Part shown: positions 25,680 to 33,465 of the stretch, piece by piece
Numbering within the stretch: position 1 is the first letter of the stretch
How the letters are laid out: each line of letters opens with the position of its first letter
Assembly (NCBI GenBank): GCA_964640175.1
Contig: CAZXFW010000013.1
Coordinates: 1 to 64,000 of the forward strand
From: JACKDX01 sp964640175
GTDB taxonomy: Bacteria; Myxococcota_A; Polyangia; Polyangiales; GCA-016699535
Length of the DNA: 64,000 nt
Direction: 5' to 3'
Notes under the pieces: model-generated
Told to the model about the DNA's origin: nothing
Seen by the model: only the letters and a program-made list of their open reading frames with translations
Database searches by the model: none
Made by a program: the position numbers and the translations under genes

Positions 25680-27191
25680 TTACAGGGGTTCTGATTCAGG
25701 GCAATGTATAGGTCGCGGCGGGGGGTAGTTCCAGCGTGGCTGGCGTAGAAAATCTTCCCCGCGTAATACACCGCCTTGCTTGATCAAGAGCTCTGCGATG
25801 GTGTCGCGAATGCTACGTGCATCGATATTAACTGCATTGGGCGCAAGGTGTTTGCGACGGAAGATGTCGTCACCACCTGTGGCAAGGAAATCCGAAGTGG
25901 CCACTGTGATGATTTCATGGTCTTCAATGACTTTGCCATTAGGCCGTTGAACCAAAATCTCTATAGAATGATGCTTGCATGATGCTTGTACTTGAACGCC
26001 GGCCAATGAGAGCATTCCACCTGCACTTTTGAGATTGCGCAACAACATGTCTTTGAGTTGGGTTCCTGTGAGTGAGATCAAGGCAAAGTTGTTGTCAAAA
26101 GGGTGCACTTCATAGAGCTTGCCATAGGTTAAAGGGCCTTTCGTTAAGTTAACACGCAATGCACCTGCATTGATGATGGCGAGATCGGCTTTGGGTTGGG
26201 CCTTGAGCATCATGTCGGTTACAAAATTTCCTAACGCAGACTCACGATTGTATTCTCGGCGCAGGGTTTGCTCTACGGTGACATTAAGTGAACGTTGCTT
26301 GCGTGAAGCCGCATACTCGATGGCAGGAGCAATCACTTTGAGGATGTGAGGGTCAGGATGTACTGGAGCGCCAGCGTAGGGCTCTGGTGTGCATGTTTCG
26401 CCACGAGACTCTTTGCAGATGGGTTGGGGAGGATAAACCTTTGCGTGTAAGACAGTACGGTGAGTTCGATCGATCTGTAGATCAACTCTGCCAAAGCCTC
26501 GTCCATTGGACCATGATTCGATGATTGGGACATGGTTGATGATGTGAGCGATGGTTTGGTGGGTATGCCCTGCTACAATCACGTTCACCAATCCAGGTTC
26601 AAGCGCACTTGCCACTTTAGCGATGGGTTTCCTCAAATCACAGCTGCTCGTATCAACGCTGTTTGTGACGTGATGACAAAGGCCTCCTTCATGTGCCAGC
26701 ACAATAACGACCATAGCGCCTTGGTTTCGTAGCTTTTTGGCATAGTGCTCAATGCTTTTAGCAAGAGGAGTGAATCGTAGCCCCACAACATTGGCAGCGA
26801 CAGTGCTTGATGGCGTATCCGTAGTGGTCACTCCAATGAGACCGATGTTCATGCCTCCGATGTGCAACAGGGCAGTTGGGTGCACGTTGTCCCAGGCCGG
26901 TGGATTTCCAGTGCTGGATTCCACCGTATTGGCGGCTAAAAACGGAAAACGTGCTTGCTTAGCGCGAGCTCGAAGTGCACCTCTGGGGTCGTCTTCGGGA
27001 TGCTGTGCGCTGACTAANNNNNNNNNNNNNNNNNNNNNNNNNNNNNNNNNNNNNNNNNNNNNNNNNNNNNNNNNNNNNNNNNNNNNNNNNNNNNNNNNNN
27101 NNNNNNNNNNNNNNNNNGTATTGCAAGACAGGTTGGTCCCTAAAATAAGTGCGAGGGTTCCACTGAGGAGCGCCTTATGAATCGGTGTCAT
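25680..27191 (-). CDS. 5'-nucleotidase / cyclic phosphodiesterase family lipoprotein (gapped)
   Basis: A UshA/CpdB-type enzyme, normally periplasmic, that dephosphorylates nucleotides. The N-terminus is a lipoprotein-like signal (LALILGTNLSCN), immediately followed by the assembly gap. After it come FPFLAANTVESSTGNPP, VIVLAHEGG and VIVAGHTHQ of the metallophosphatase domain. The C-terminal nucleotidase domain follows with ESALGNFVTDMMLKAQPKADLAIINAG, seen as ESALGNFVTDM, and LFEVHPFDN-like KLYEVHPFDNNFALI. The DxH, GDxxQ and GNHEFD motifs are missing and must lie in the gap, so the true gap is longer than 100 bases. It starts 20 bases after the barrel gene stop. Confidence 0.85.
   Translation of the reverse strand: MTPIHKALLSGTLALILGTNLSCNXXXXXXXXXXXXXXXXXXXXXXXXXXXXXXXXXXLVSAQHPEDDPRGALRARAKQARFPFLAANTVESSTGNPPAWDNVHPTALLHIGGMNIGLIGVTTTDTPSSTVAANVVGLRFTPLAKSIEHYAKKLRNQGAMVVIVLAHEGGLCHHVTNSVDTSSCDLRKPIAKVASALEPGLVNVIVAGHTHQTIAHIINHVPIIESWSNGRGFGRVDLQIDRTHRTVLHAKVYPPQPICKESRGETCTPEPYAGAPVHPDPHILKVIAPAIEYAASRKQRSLNVTVEQTLRREYNRESALGNFVTDMMLKAQPKADLAIINAGALRVNLTKGPLTYGKLYEVHPFDNNFALISLTGTQLKDMLLRNLKSAGGMLSLAGVQVQASCKHHSIEILVQRPNGKVIEDHEIITVATSDFLATGGDDIFRRKHLAPNAVNIDARSIRDTIAELLIKQGGVLRGEDFLRQPRWNYPPPRPIHCPESEPL
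27018..27117. other. assembly gap (100 N) inside the 5'-nucleotidase gene
   Basis: Exactly 100 undetermined bases, the conventional placeholder for a gap of unknown size. The reading frame happens to stay open through it, but the protein family predicts roughly 100 or more residues here instead of about 34, so the reading frame length is not reliable. Confidence 0.95.
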
Positions 27192-27211
27192 AGCGTTTAG
27201 ACGCTATAACA

Positions 27212-28993
27212 TCACAATCGGTAGGCGGCTGCCAAGGTGGCACCAAACCATTGGTCGACAGCTCCCCCTGCGACGTAAGGGTCACCGACCTCAGGATTCA
27301 TGCTCATGAAGTAACGCTGCATGTCCAGGATGAGCCTTAACTCAAAGCCACCAATAAGACGGTATGCGGCACCAATGTCCATATCCAACGCGCCGGCGCT
27401 CATCCGAGGAAAAAAATCATCTTCGAGTTCGCCCGCACTGAGAACAAACCGATAGCCCAATCCTCCAAGTACAGACCAGTGATCATCTACTTCCCAACGC
27501 ATACCCACACCAAGACGCATGTATTTGTAATCCACGTTAGGAATGTCTGCAGGCTTAGGCGTCAATGCATTGCCATGCTCGATTTCGAAGCTTTGGCTGC
27601 CATAACTTCCACTTGCCGTGAGGGTTAGCGCCCCAAGCGGAAGTCGACCAATGGCGCCGATGGAGTAGGCTTTCGCTGTTGTGGGAAACTCAACATCGGT
27701 GCCTTCAACGGATGAGTTAAGACCAATCGAGGTGGTAAACGATCCAGTCAGTCCAATGTGTGCCCAAAAGGTATCTGTGAAGTGTGCACCCGGAAACCAG
27801 GTAAGACCCGCATCAATCGCGAAGGCGGGAAACACACTGTACCCTCTGACGCTGTTAAAGATATTGTCGGTGTAGCTAAGGCTGCGAGAAAAGACACGCG
27901 GGCCTATCGAGGCATCGAGCGCCACATACTTGCCAGCACCGCTGTCGCTATCAGTCGTTTCGTCTTGTTCTGCTTCTTCTTCGTCCTCTTCCTCAGAGGA
28001 TGACTCTTCGTGTTCTTCTTTCTCTCGTGCAGCCAAAGCCGCTTTCGTTCGCCGGGAAGGTAGTTTAGCGTTCTTGAGCTTCGGTGAAATACGTTCGGCC
28101 GTCACTTGAGCAGCTGAGCCAATGTTATCTTTGTTGCGGGTGACTCCCGTAGTCGCGATTACCGGCTTGCCATCTCTGCCGCTATGCGCTTCTGCATCAA
28201 TGATATAAGCTTTCCCGTCTTTTCGCACGTGGGCAACGACGACAGCGTGTACTTTAAGTTCAGCGGCCAGCTGCTGGTAGTCTTCACTGCTTGTGGGGCT
28301 GTCGATCAGCGCTTCGGTTACGGCATCTACTTCGGCAGAAGGAAGCACGTCATGGCCCTGGCGCCTTAGGGTGTTTTCAAGTTGTGTACGAACTTTTGAT
28401 GCCATGGCGCCGCGCACCCGAAGCACGGCCACACGTATTCCTGTGGGTTCTGCTTGCGGTTCTTCCTCTTCGACTTCGGCAGAATCCTCGCTTTGTTCAG
28501 ATGCGGCATCGGTTCCAGCCACACTTACAGCGCCGCCCAATCGTTGCCACGAATTACGCTGCACTTGCTTGGTAAGAGCACGATGAGACGATGCGGTCCA
28601 GCTTGTGGATTTGATCAATTCACCGTTTTTCCCGTTTCGTATGGATACCTCAGCTGTCCAATTGCGTTTCTTTTTTGTGACGACACCTTCGACGTAGCCT
28701 TGAGCTTTCAGCTTTTTAGCAACTTTGGCAAAATCATCTGCTTCAGTCATCCGTAGCCCCATCTGTCGTGCAGTATCATCCATTGTGCTGGACTTAACTA
28801 AGTCGCATCCTTGGGCTTGCAACGTGCGGACAACTGCAGTCCTAACCTTGTCGTTTTGTGGTCCTAAGAATTCCATGACCACAAGGCGTTTGTTACAACT
28901 TTTAGCTAAGGCGATTGAGCTTGATGCAGACCAAGCGATCGTTACGAGAATGGCAAAGCATGACAACTTGATAAGAGCGGTTAAGCGTATCAT
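27212..28993 (-). CDS. outer-membrane beta-barrel protein with duplicated N-terminal domain
   Basis: The ATG at 28993 overlaps the upstream stop (ATGA) and begins a 593-residue protein with a signal peptide (CFAILVTIAWSASSSIALA). Two similar alpha/beta units follow (about residues 30-115, RLVVMEFLGPQNDKVRTAV, and 195-285, RVAVLRVRGAMASKVRTQL). Each has a strand, a helix with K-V-R-T, then a pattern ending in DxEA or S/T-rich strands. A Glu-rich acidic linker (EEHEESSSEEEDEEEAEQ) joins them to a C-terminal region with alternating Gly/aromatic strands ending in LAAAYRL, typical of a barrel. Function is unknown. The neighbours are a small cytochrome-like lipoprotein and a 5'-nucleotidase. Confidence 0.75.
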   Translation of the reverse strand: MIRLTALIKLSCFAILVTIAWSASSSIALAKSCNKRLVVMEFLGPQNDKVRTAVVRTLQAQGCDLVKSSTMDDTARQMGLRMTEADDFAKVAKKLKAQGYVEGVVTKKKRNWTAEVSIRNGKNGELIKSTSWTASSHRALTKQVQRNSWQRLGGAVSVAGTDAASEQSEDSAEVEEEEPQAEPTGIRVAVLRVRGAMASKVRTQLENTLRRQGHDVLPSAEVDAVTEALIDSPTSSEDYQQLAAELKVHAVVVAHVRKDGKAYIIDAEAHSGRDGKPVIATTGVTRNKDNIGSAAQVTAERISPKLKNAKLPSRRTKAALAAREKEEHEESSSEEEDEEEAEQDETTDSDSGAGKYVALDASIGPRVFSRSLSYTDNIFNSVRGYSVFPAFAIDAGLTWFPGAHFTDTFWAHIGLTGSFTTSIGLNSSVEGTDVEFPTTAKAYSIGAIGRLPLGALTLTASGSYGSQSFEIEHGNALTPKPADIPNVDYKYMRLGVGMRWEVDDHWSVLGGLGYRFVLSAGELEDDFFPRMSAGALDMDIGAAYRLIGGFELRLILDMQRYFMSMNPEVGDPYVAGGAVDQWFGATLAAAYRL

Positions 28994-29466
28994 GGCGATT
29001 CCGTTAGAGACTGTGCCCATGCTTCCATGCAGATGATTTCATCCTCAGTAAGCACAGGAGGGACTTGGGGCATCACTGAGCCGCATGCGGGAGAAGGGTG
29101 GAGTTTTTCAAGAATGTAAGATTCAGAAAGATTGGTTGAATCAACGAATTTTTTACCACTGCATGCGGGTGATTCAACATCCACAACCCGCTGAGCCAAC
29201 GTTTTGCCATCGATCTCTTCATCGACAAGAGCAAGGCCGCCGCCTACAGCAGTTCCGTACGCTTCGGCATAATGGCAGCCCGCTGTTGAACAACGTTGGT
29301 CCACGAGTTCAGTCTGAATGTTTGTGAGCGCACAATCGTTGCTGGTGCCATCACCATTGGCTCCACCATCGAGTGGCCCAGCTTCAAGGAAAGCCTCCTT
29401 ATTATTGAGCTTACCGGCACAACCAGCAAAACAGAGTAGGGCTATCCACCACGCCAAGCGCGTCAT
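28990..29466 (-). CDS. small lipoprotein with cytochrome c-like CX4CH motif
   Basis: A 158-residue lipoprotein (signal ending LLCFAGCAGK) with a low-complexity Gly/Asn/Asp linker. The mature part has DQRCSTAGCHYAEAYG, a CX4CH site, and the C-terminal phrase GSVMPQVPPVLTEDEIICMEAWAQSL. This resembles the final helix and Met ligand region of myxobacterial and planctomycete cytochrome-c-like domains (MPxxxPxLxxxEIxxIxxWI). CX4CH is a known variant haem-binding spacing, but haem attachment is not proven. The stop overlaps the start of the barrel protein gene (ATGA), indicating coupling. Confidence 0.75.
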   Translation of the reverse strand: MTRLAWWIALLCFAGCAGKLNNKEAFLEAGPLDGGANGDGTSNDCALTNIQTELVDQRCSTAGCHYAEAYGTAVGGGLALVDEEIDGKTLAQRVVDVESPACSGKKFVDSTNLSESYILEKLHPSPACGSVMPQVPPVLTEDEIICMEAWAQSLTESP

Positions 29467-29513
29467 GGTTATAAGTGTAAGGGGTGGATGACATTGGGGT
29501 CAAATAGTGTTCC

Positions 29514-30083
29514 TTAGGACATGACTCTCATGGATTTTTGTTGGGCATTGGTCACGCCGCCTGAGACGATCAACGCCATGACAGTCGTACTGTCCAAGGG
29601 AAGAGCGGTGACATGTTCGCGCGCTACGATAAGCAAGTTGCCCGCAAAATTGTAGGATTGGGGCACATACACACCTACCTTGCCTTCAAGCTCCGGGGCG
29701 TCAAACGCTTCGCGTGTCAGAAAACCCATCATGGAGACGTTGGAGTCTTTGGAGACACGCACTAGCACTGGCCTGTCAAAGCTTCTGCGCTCTCCAACAA
29801 AAGCACTGATTAAATCTTTGATGGATGCGTATAGAAAACGCACAAACGGCATCCGTTGCAAAAGATTTTCTGCAAAACGCACAACGCGTCTTCCGACGAC
29901 ATTGGAAGCAACGAATCCAATAAACGTAATTCCTAACAATGTAATTAGAAATCCCAATCCGGGAATCGATATGTTTAGCAGTTTGTCGATCCCTGTGACG
30001 ACAGCGTAGATTACATAAATGGTTAACGCTAGTGGGACGACGATAAGCAATCCCTTAAAAAAGTTGTTGGTAAGTAATTTCAT
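29514..30083 (-). CDS. DUF502 family membrane protein
   Basis: The ATG at 30083 gives 189 residues that start like other DUF502 proteins (MKLLTNNFFKGLLIVVPLALTIYVIY). The first two helices are about residues 8-32 and 45-70 (PGLGFLITLLGITFIGFVAS). A family-typical RMPFVRFLYASIKDLISAFVG segment, seen here as RMPFVRFLYASIKDL, precedes a soluble C-terminal part with LVRVSKDSN, VGVYVPQSYNFAGNLLIV and a final SGGVT element. The family is of unknown function, though some members affect cell shape or photosynthetic membranes in other phyla. The gene is divergent from the zinc peptidase gene, with 62 bases between the starts. Confidence 0.92.
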   Translation of the reverse strand: MKLLTNNFFKGLLIVVPLALTIYVIYAVVTGIDKLLNISIPGLGFLITLLGITFIGFVASNVVGRRVVRFAENLLQRMPFVRFLYASIKDLISAFVGERRSFDRPVLVRVSKDSNVSMMGFLTREAFDAPELEGKVGVYVPQSYNFAGNLLIVAREHVTALPLDSTTVMALIVSGGVTNAQQKSMRVMS

Positions 30084-30145
30084 GGTGGTCGTTGCTTTCT
30101 GGTTTTGGGGCTTGCCTTTTATCAAGACGTGATTATCTTGCCGGT

Positions 30146-30844
30146 ATGTTTGCTTTTGATCCAATGTATTTAATGTTTTTTCTGCCCGGTCTTTTACTGA
30201 GTTTATGGGCCAGTGCTTCCGTTAAGTCCACGTTCAAGCGTTATTCTCAAGTGGCGGCTCGAAGTGGGCTTTCAGGCGCCGATGCGGCTCGAGAGCTGCT
30301 TCGTTATAAAAATGTCCTCGATGTTAAAGTGGAGCCGACCGAAGGGATGTTGTCCGATCACTATAATCCTTTTAGTAAAGTGCTCAAGCTTTCTCCAGAG
30401 GTATATTCAGGCAGGTCATTGGCGGCATTGGGAGTTGCTGCGCATGAAGCAGGCCATGCGCTTCAACATGCCACAGGTTACGGCCCACTGAAGTTCCGTT
30501 CGCTCGTAGTTAAACCAGCCATGATGGGTTCGAATCTGGGAATGATACTCAGTTCTATTGGCTTTCTGATGCAATCGACCGGCTTGATCTGGTTGGGTAT
30601 TATTTTGTTTTCGATGTTCGTTCTTTTTACACTGATTACATTGCCCGTGGAGTTTGATGCATCAAAGCGGGCAGTGGCATCTCTTTACGAGCACGGAATG
30701 ATTGCTGCAGATGAACGTGAAGGCACATGGCGTGTATTACGTGCAGCAGCACTCACGTATGTGGCTGCTGCGATCACAGCGGTTTTACAGTTGGTGTACT
30801 TCCTGATGCGAGCAGGGTTGCTCGGCGGCCGAAGCGACGACTAG
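30146..30844 (+). CDS. YugP-type zinc metallopeptidase (membrane)
   Basis: With the ATG at 30146 the protein has 232 residues and matches the YugP/neutral zinc metallopeptidase family. A membrane helix lies at residues 8-26. The zinc motif HEAGH at residues 100-104 follows the family's DHYNPFSKVLKLSPEVY and SLAALGVAAHEAGHALQHA. Two hydrophobic hairpins follow (GSNLGMILSSIGFLMQS and LIWLGIILFSMFVLFTLIT) and a conserved LPVEFDASKRA. It is probably an inner-membrane protease of unknown substrate. The alpha/beta hydrolase gene begins four bases after the stop. Confidence 0.92.
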   Translation: MFAFDPMYLMFFLPGLLLSLWASASVKSTFKRYSQVAARSGLSGADAARELLRYKNVLDVKVEPTEGMLSDHYNPFSKVLKLSPEVYSGRSLAALGVAAHEAGHALQHATGYGPLKFRSLVVKPAMMGSNLGMILSSIGFLMQSTGLIWLGIILFSMFVLFTLITLPVEFDASKRAVASLYEHGMIAADEREGTWRVLRAAALTYVAAAITAVLQLVYFLMRAGLLGGRSDD

Positions 30845-30848
30845 CGAT

Positions 30849-31670
30849 ATGTTGGGGTATTCACCTATCACAGCATTGGGGGAGGAACCTCGACGCTGGA
30901 TCGTATTCATTCACGGCATTTTAGGCAGACGTGCGAACTGGCGCGGCATTGGCAAGCGGTTGGTGCAACTGCGTCCAGACTGCGGCGCTTTATTGGTAGA
31001 CCTGAGAAAGCATGGAGATTCGGTGGCTTTTGAGCCACCTCATACGGTAAAGGCTGCGGCTTTAGATATTGTATCCTTGGTTTCAGAGCTCAAAGCACCT
31101 GTTGAAGTGATTGTGGGGCACAGCTTCGGAGGCAAAGTGGCGCTTGCGTATGTGCAGCAGGTTTCGTTAAAGCCCAAACAGGTATGGACCCTTGATTCTG
31201 CTCCTGGACGAGTTCCCAATCCTTCGGAATCACAAGCCGCAGGCGTATTGCGGTTCCTTAAGCAAGCGCCTACGCAATACGCACAACGTGAGGATTTCAT
31301 CGGATATGCCATTCAGGAAGGGATGTCTCAAGGCGTGGCAACATGGCTTGCGATGAATCTTCAACGGGATGAATCGCAGGGATTTGTTTTGGCGATCGAC
31401 CTTGAAGCAATTGAAGGTTTGATGCGGGACTACGGATCGCAGGATTTTTGGCCACTGATCGAGGCTGAAGGCAGTGAAGTGGATATTCATCTTGTGATAG
31501 CGAATCGGTCTCAAACGTATGAGGAAACCGATAGAGCACGTGCCCAACGTATTGCGCAGACGCATTCCAATGTCCATGTGCACACGCTGGATACAGGTCA
31601 TTGGCTGCACGTTGAAGAGCCGGAACAGCTTGTGGAACTACTCACGTTGGGTATGCGGGACGTGAAGTAA
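30849..31670 (+). CDS. alpha/beta-hydrolase fold enzyme
   Basis: A 273-residue cytosolic protein with the alpha/beta-hydrolase layout. The oxyanion-loop motif HGILGRRANWRGIG is followed by DLRKHGDS. The nucleophile elbow is VGHSFGGKVAL (Ser), and the C-terminal His is in DTGHWLHVEEPEQL. The layout is closest to YbfF-type esterases and haloperoxidase-like hydrolases, but the substrate is not determined. The start follows the YugP stop by four bases, so they are likely co-transcribed. Its last 33 bases overlap the end of the convergent transporter gene. Confidence 0.9.
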   Translation: MLGYSPITALGEEPRRWIVFIHGILGRRANWRGIGKRLVQLRPDCGALLVDLRKHGDSVAFEPPHTVKAAALDIVSLVSELKAPVEVIVGHSFGGKVALAYVQQVSLKPKQVWTLDSAPGRVPNPSESQAAGVLRFLKQAPTQYAQREDFIGYAIQEGMSQGVATWLAMNLQRDESQGFVLAIDLEAIEGLMRDYGSQDFWPLIEAEGSEVDIHLVIANRSQTYEETDRARAQRIAQTHSNVHVHTLDTGHWLHVEEPEQLVELLTLGMRDVK

Positions 31671-32915
31671 TATCCAGCCTCCAATGATAAAAAACAGTAC
31701 GGTTATCCCAATGCCTGTTCGCATGTCGTTTGACCACTGAGTGGCGAGGCCCAAGGTAAGTGGTCCTGCAAACGCAGTGAGCTTTCCCGAAAGCGCAAAG
31801 AGACCAAAGAATTCTGTGTGCCGAGCTTCAGGGACGAGATGGCTCATGTAGGAGCGACTTGCGCTTTGATTGGGGCCTGCAAATAACCCTATGACAATGC
31901 CAGCGATCCAAAGTTCTGTGCTGGATCTGGCAAACGCTGCTAAGAGAGTGGCTAGGCCGAGTGCCACTAGACTACACATGATTGTAGGTTTTGGCCCCAG
32001 ACGGTCGTCCATGAAGCCAAACATGAAGGCGCCGATCCCAGCAGCGACATTGAGTGCGATACCAAACCCAAGGATGTCGGTCGTGGTCATGTGAAATACT
32101 GTTCCGGCATAAATCCCGCCGAAGGCAAAGATTGTAACAAGACCATCGTTGTAAATCAGTCTTGCCAGTAAAAAACGTGCAATGTCAGGGCGTTCTTTAA
32201 GTGTCTTGATGCTTTGTTGAAGTCGAAGCCATGGGCCAGGGATGTCGGAGGGGGGAATGGCGATCGAGGGAGGGGTGGAAAGTAAAAATGGCAGACTAAA
32301 TGCCATCATCCAACCGGCAGACAACAGATTGGTTGCGCGTATGTTGAAGCCGTCTGTTAAAGGAAGCGGCAAAATGGAGTTTGGGCGGACAAATAAAAAG
32401 AATGCAATGGCCATGCAGCACAGGCCACCTACATATCCCATGCCCCAGCCATAGCCTGAGATGCGGCCAAGCTGTGATTTAGGCGCAAGCTCGGGCAGAT
32501 ACGCATTGTAAAAGACCATCTGTATTTCGAAGGCGATGTTCCCAATCGTGAAACACACCAATGCCAAGCATGGCGCATAGATAGTCCGCGGATGGACAAA
32601 CATGAGCGCACACGATGCAAGTACGCATAGAACTGTGCTTATCCAGAGGTAGCGATGGCGGGTTCCACGGCGATCGGCGAGTGCTCCAAGGTATGGAGAA
32701 AGAAGGGCGACACTGAGTGCAGTGATTGTAATGGCACGAGACCATAACACTGGGCCGCGAACCGGATCGGGTACGATGCTTTTGGTAAAATAGGTAGCGT
32801 AAATGAAGGTGACGATCAGGGTGGTAAATGATGAGTTGGCCCAGTCAAATAGACACCATGCAACGATCGGTGGTTTACGCGTAGAAGAAAAGTTTTCCTG
32901 AGATAGTGGCATCAC
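31638..32915 (-). CDS. MFS transporter, UMF1 (Atg22-like) family
   Basis: A 425-residue major-facilitator protein with about twelve hydrophobic helices. The N-terminus PPIVAWCLFDWANSSFTTLIVTF, seen as WCLFDWANSSFTTLI, is the signature of the UMF1/Atg22-like family; yeast Atg22 releases amino acids from the vacuole, and bacterial members have unknown substrates. The loop GALADRRGTRHRY after helix 2 is the usual MFS motif. It ends by overlapping the alpha/beta-hydrolase gene tail-to-tail by 33 bases. Upstream, a hairpin at 32951-32984 separates it from the lipoprotein gene at 33007. Confidence 0.92.
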   Translation of the reverse strand: MMPLSQENFSSTRKPPIVAWCLFDWANSSFTTLIVTFIYATYFTKSIVPDPVRGPVLWSRAITITALSVALLSPYLGALADRRGTRHRYLWISTVLCVLASCALMFVHPRTIYAPCLALVCFTIGNIAFEIQMVFYNAYLPELAPKSQLGRISGYGWGMGYVGGLCCMAIAFFLFVRPNSILPLPLTDGFNIRATNLLSAGWMMAFSLPFLLSTPPSIAIPPSDIPGPWLRLQQSIKTLKERPDIARFLLARLIYNDGLVTIFAFGGIYAGTVFHMTTTDILGFGIALNVAAGIGAFMFGFMDDRLGPKPTIMCSLVALGLATLLAAFARSSTELWIAGIVIGLFAGPNQSASRSYMSHLVPEARHTEFFGLFALSGKLTAFAGPLTLGLATQWSNDMRTGIGITVLFFIIGGWILLHVPHTQRE

Positions 32916-32950
32916 GTGGGGATGCTAGGGGTTCATTGTGGATTAAACAA

Positions 32951-32984
32951 CAACGGCCGTAGTGCGTGTGCGCTACGGCCGTTG
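32951..32984 (-). terminator. strong hairpin terminator after the small lipoprotein gene
   Basis: CAACGGCCGTAG (32951-32962) and CTACGGCCGTTG (32973-32984) form a perfect 12-base-pair stem with a 10-base loop. It lies 23 bases beyond the stop of the minus-strand lipoprotein gene at 33007. On the minus strand the stem is followed by TTGTTTAA, a short T-rich tail, which fits an intrinsic terminator. Confidence 0.75.
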
Positions 32985-33006
32985 CAAGAGTTACTAAGAA
33001 GAAAAC

Positions 33007-33318
33007 TTACTTGGTGGTGGTTTCCTTCACGTTCTTTTTGCCAGCTTCGGCAGCCTTCTCAGTGGTCTGAGCGGCTTGGTCGGCAGTCTCAGCTGCCTGG
33101 TCAGCAGTCTGGCTGGCTGCTTCGGAGGTTTGCTCAGCAGACTCTTGGGTCGCTTCTGCGGCTCCGGCAGTTTGCTGCTCGGCGCTGCCCCACTGGTCTT
33201 CAGTGTACTCTGCACCGCTGCTAACCTCAGTGGACTCAGCCTCATCATCGCTGCTGCATGCCACTGCAAACACACCGCTAAGCAGTGCAACCATCATCAT
33301 CGTAAACAACTTCTTCAT
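33007..33318 (-). CDS. small Ala/Glu-rich lipoprotein
   Basis: A 103-residue lipoprotein with signal MKKLFTMMMVALLSGVFAVAC and an acidic segment after the Cys (SSDDEAESTE). The last 60 residues are a low-complexity run of Ala, Glu, Gln, Thr and Lys with heptad-like repeats (ADQAAETADQAAQTTEKAAEA), predicted to form one long amphipathic helix like Lpp or LEA-like stress proteins. A good AAGGAG ribosome binding site precedes the ATG. The gene has its own terminator, a hairpin-rich leader (33319-33440) and a Fur-family-like box at 33446-33460. A stress- or metal-regulated envelope protein is a reasonable guess. Confidence 0.85.
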   Translation of the reverse strand: MKKLFTMMMVALLSGVFAVACSSDDEAESTEVSSGAEYTEDQWGSAEQQTAGAAEATQESAEQTSEAASQTADQAAETADQAAQTTEKAAEAGKKNVKETTTK

Positions 33319-33440
33319 AGGGGATTCTCCTTATAAGAATGACACATCAGATAAGCCCCTAAAGGGGCAACACCGCTGCGTATGTACCGCGTTTGAGGGT
33401 TTATGCAACCCTCATTGGGCTCATCGGAGGTGTTTCGTCT

Positions 33441-33465
33441 AAACATTGTAATAATTACAATGTTT
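33441..33465. promoter_or_regulatory. 25-bp AT-rich palindrome containing a Fur-family-like 7-1-7 box
   Basis: Twelve bases (33441-33452) are mirrored exactly by 33454-33465 around a single A. The core TTGTAATAATTACAA (33446-33460) is a 7-1-7 inverted repeat. It differs by one base per half from both the Bacillus Zur (TCGTAATNATTACGA) and PerR (TTATAATNATTATAA) consensus. It lies about 125 bases upstream of the small lipoprotein gene and touches the stop codon of the thymidine phosphorylase gene. Low GC content makes a terminator unlikely. Confidence 0.55.
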
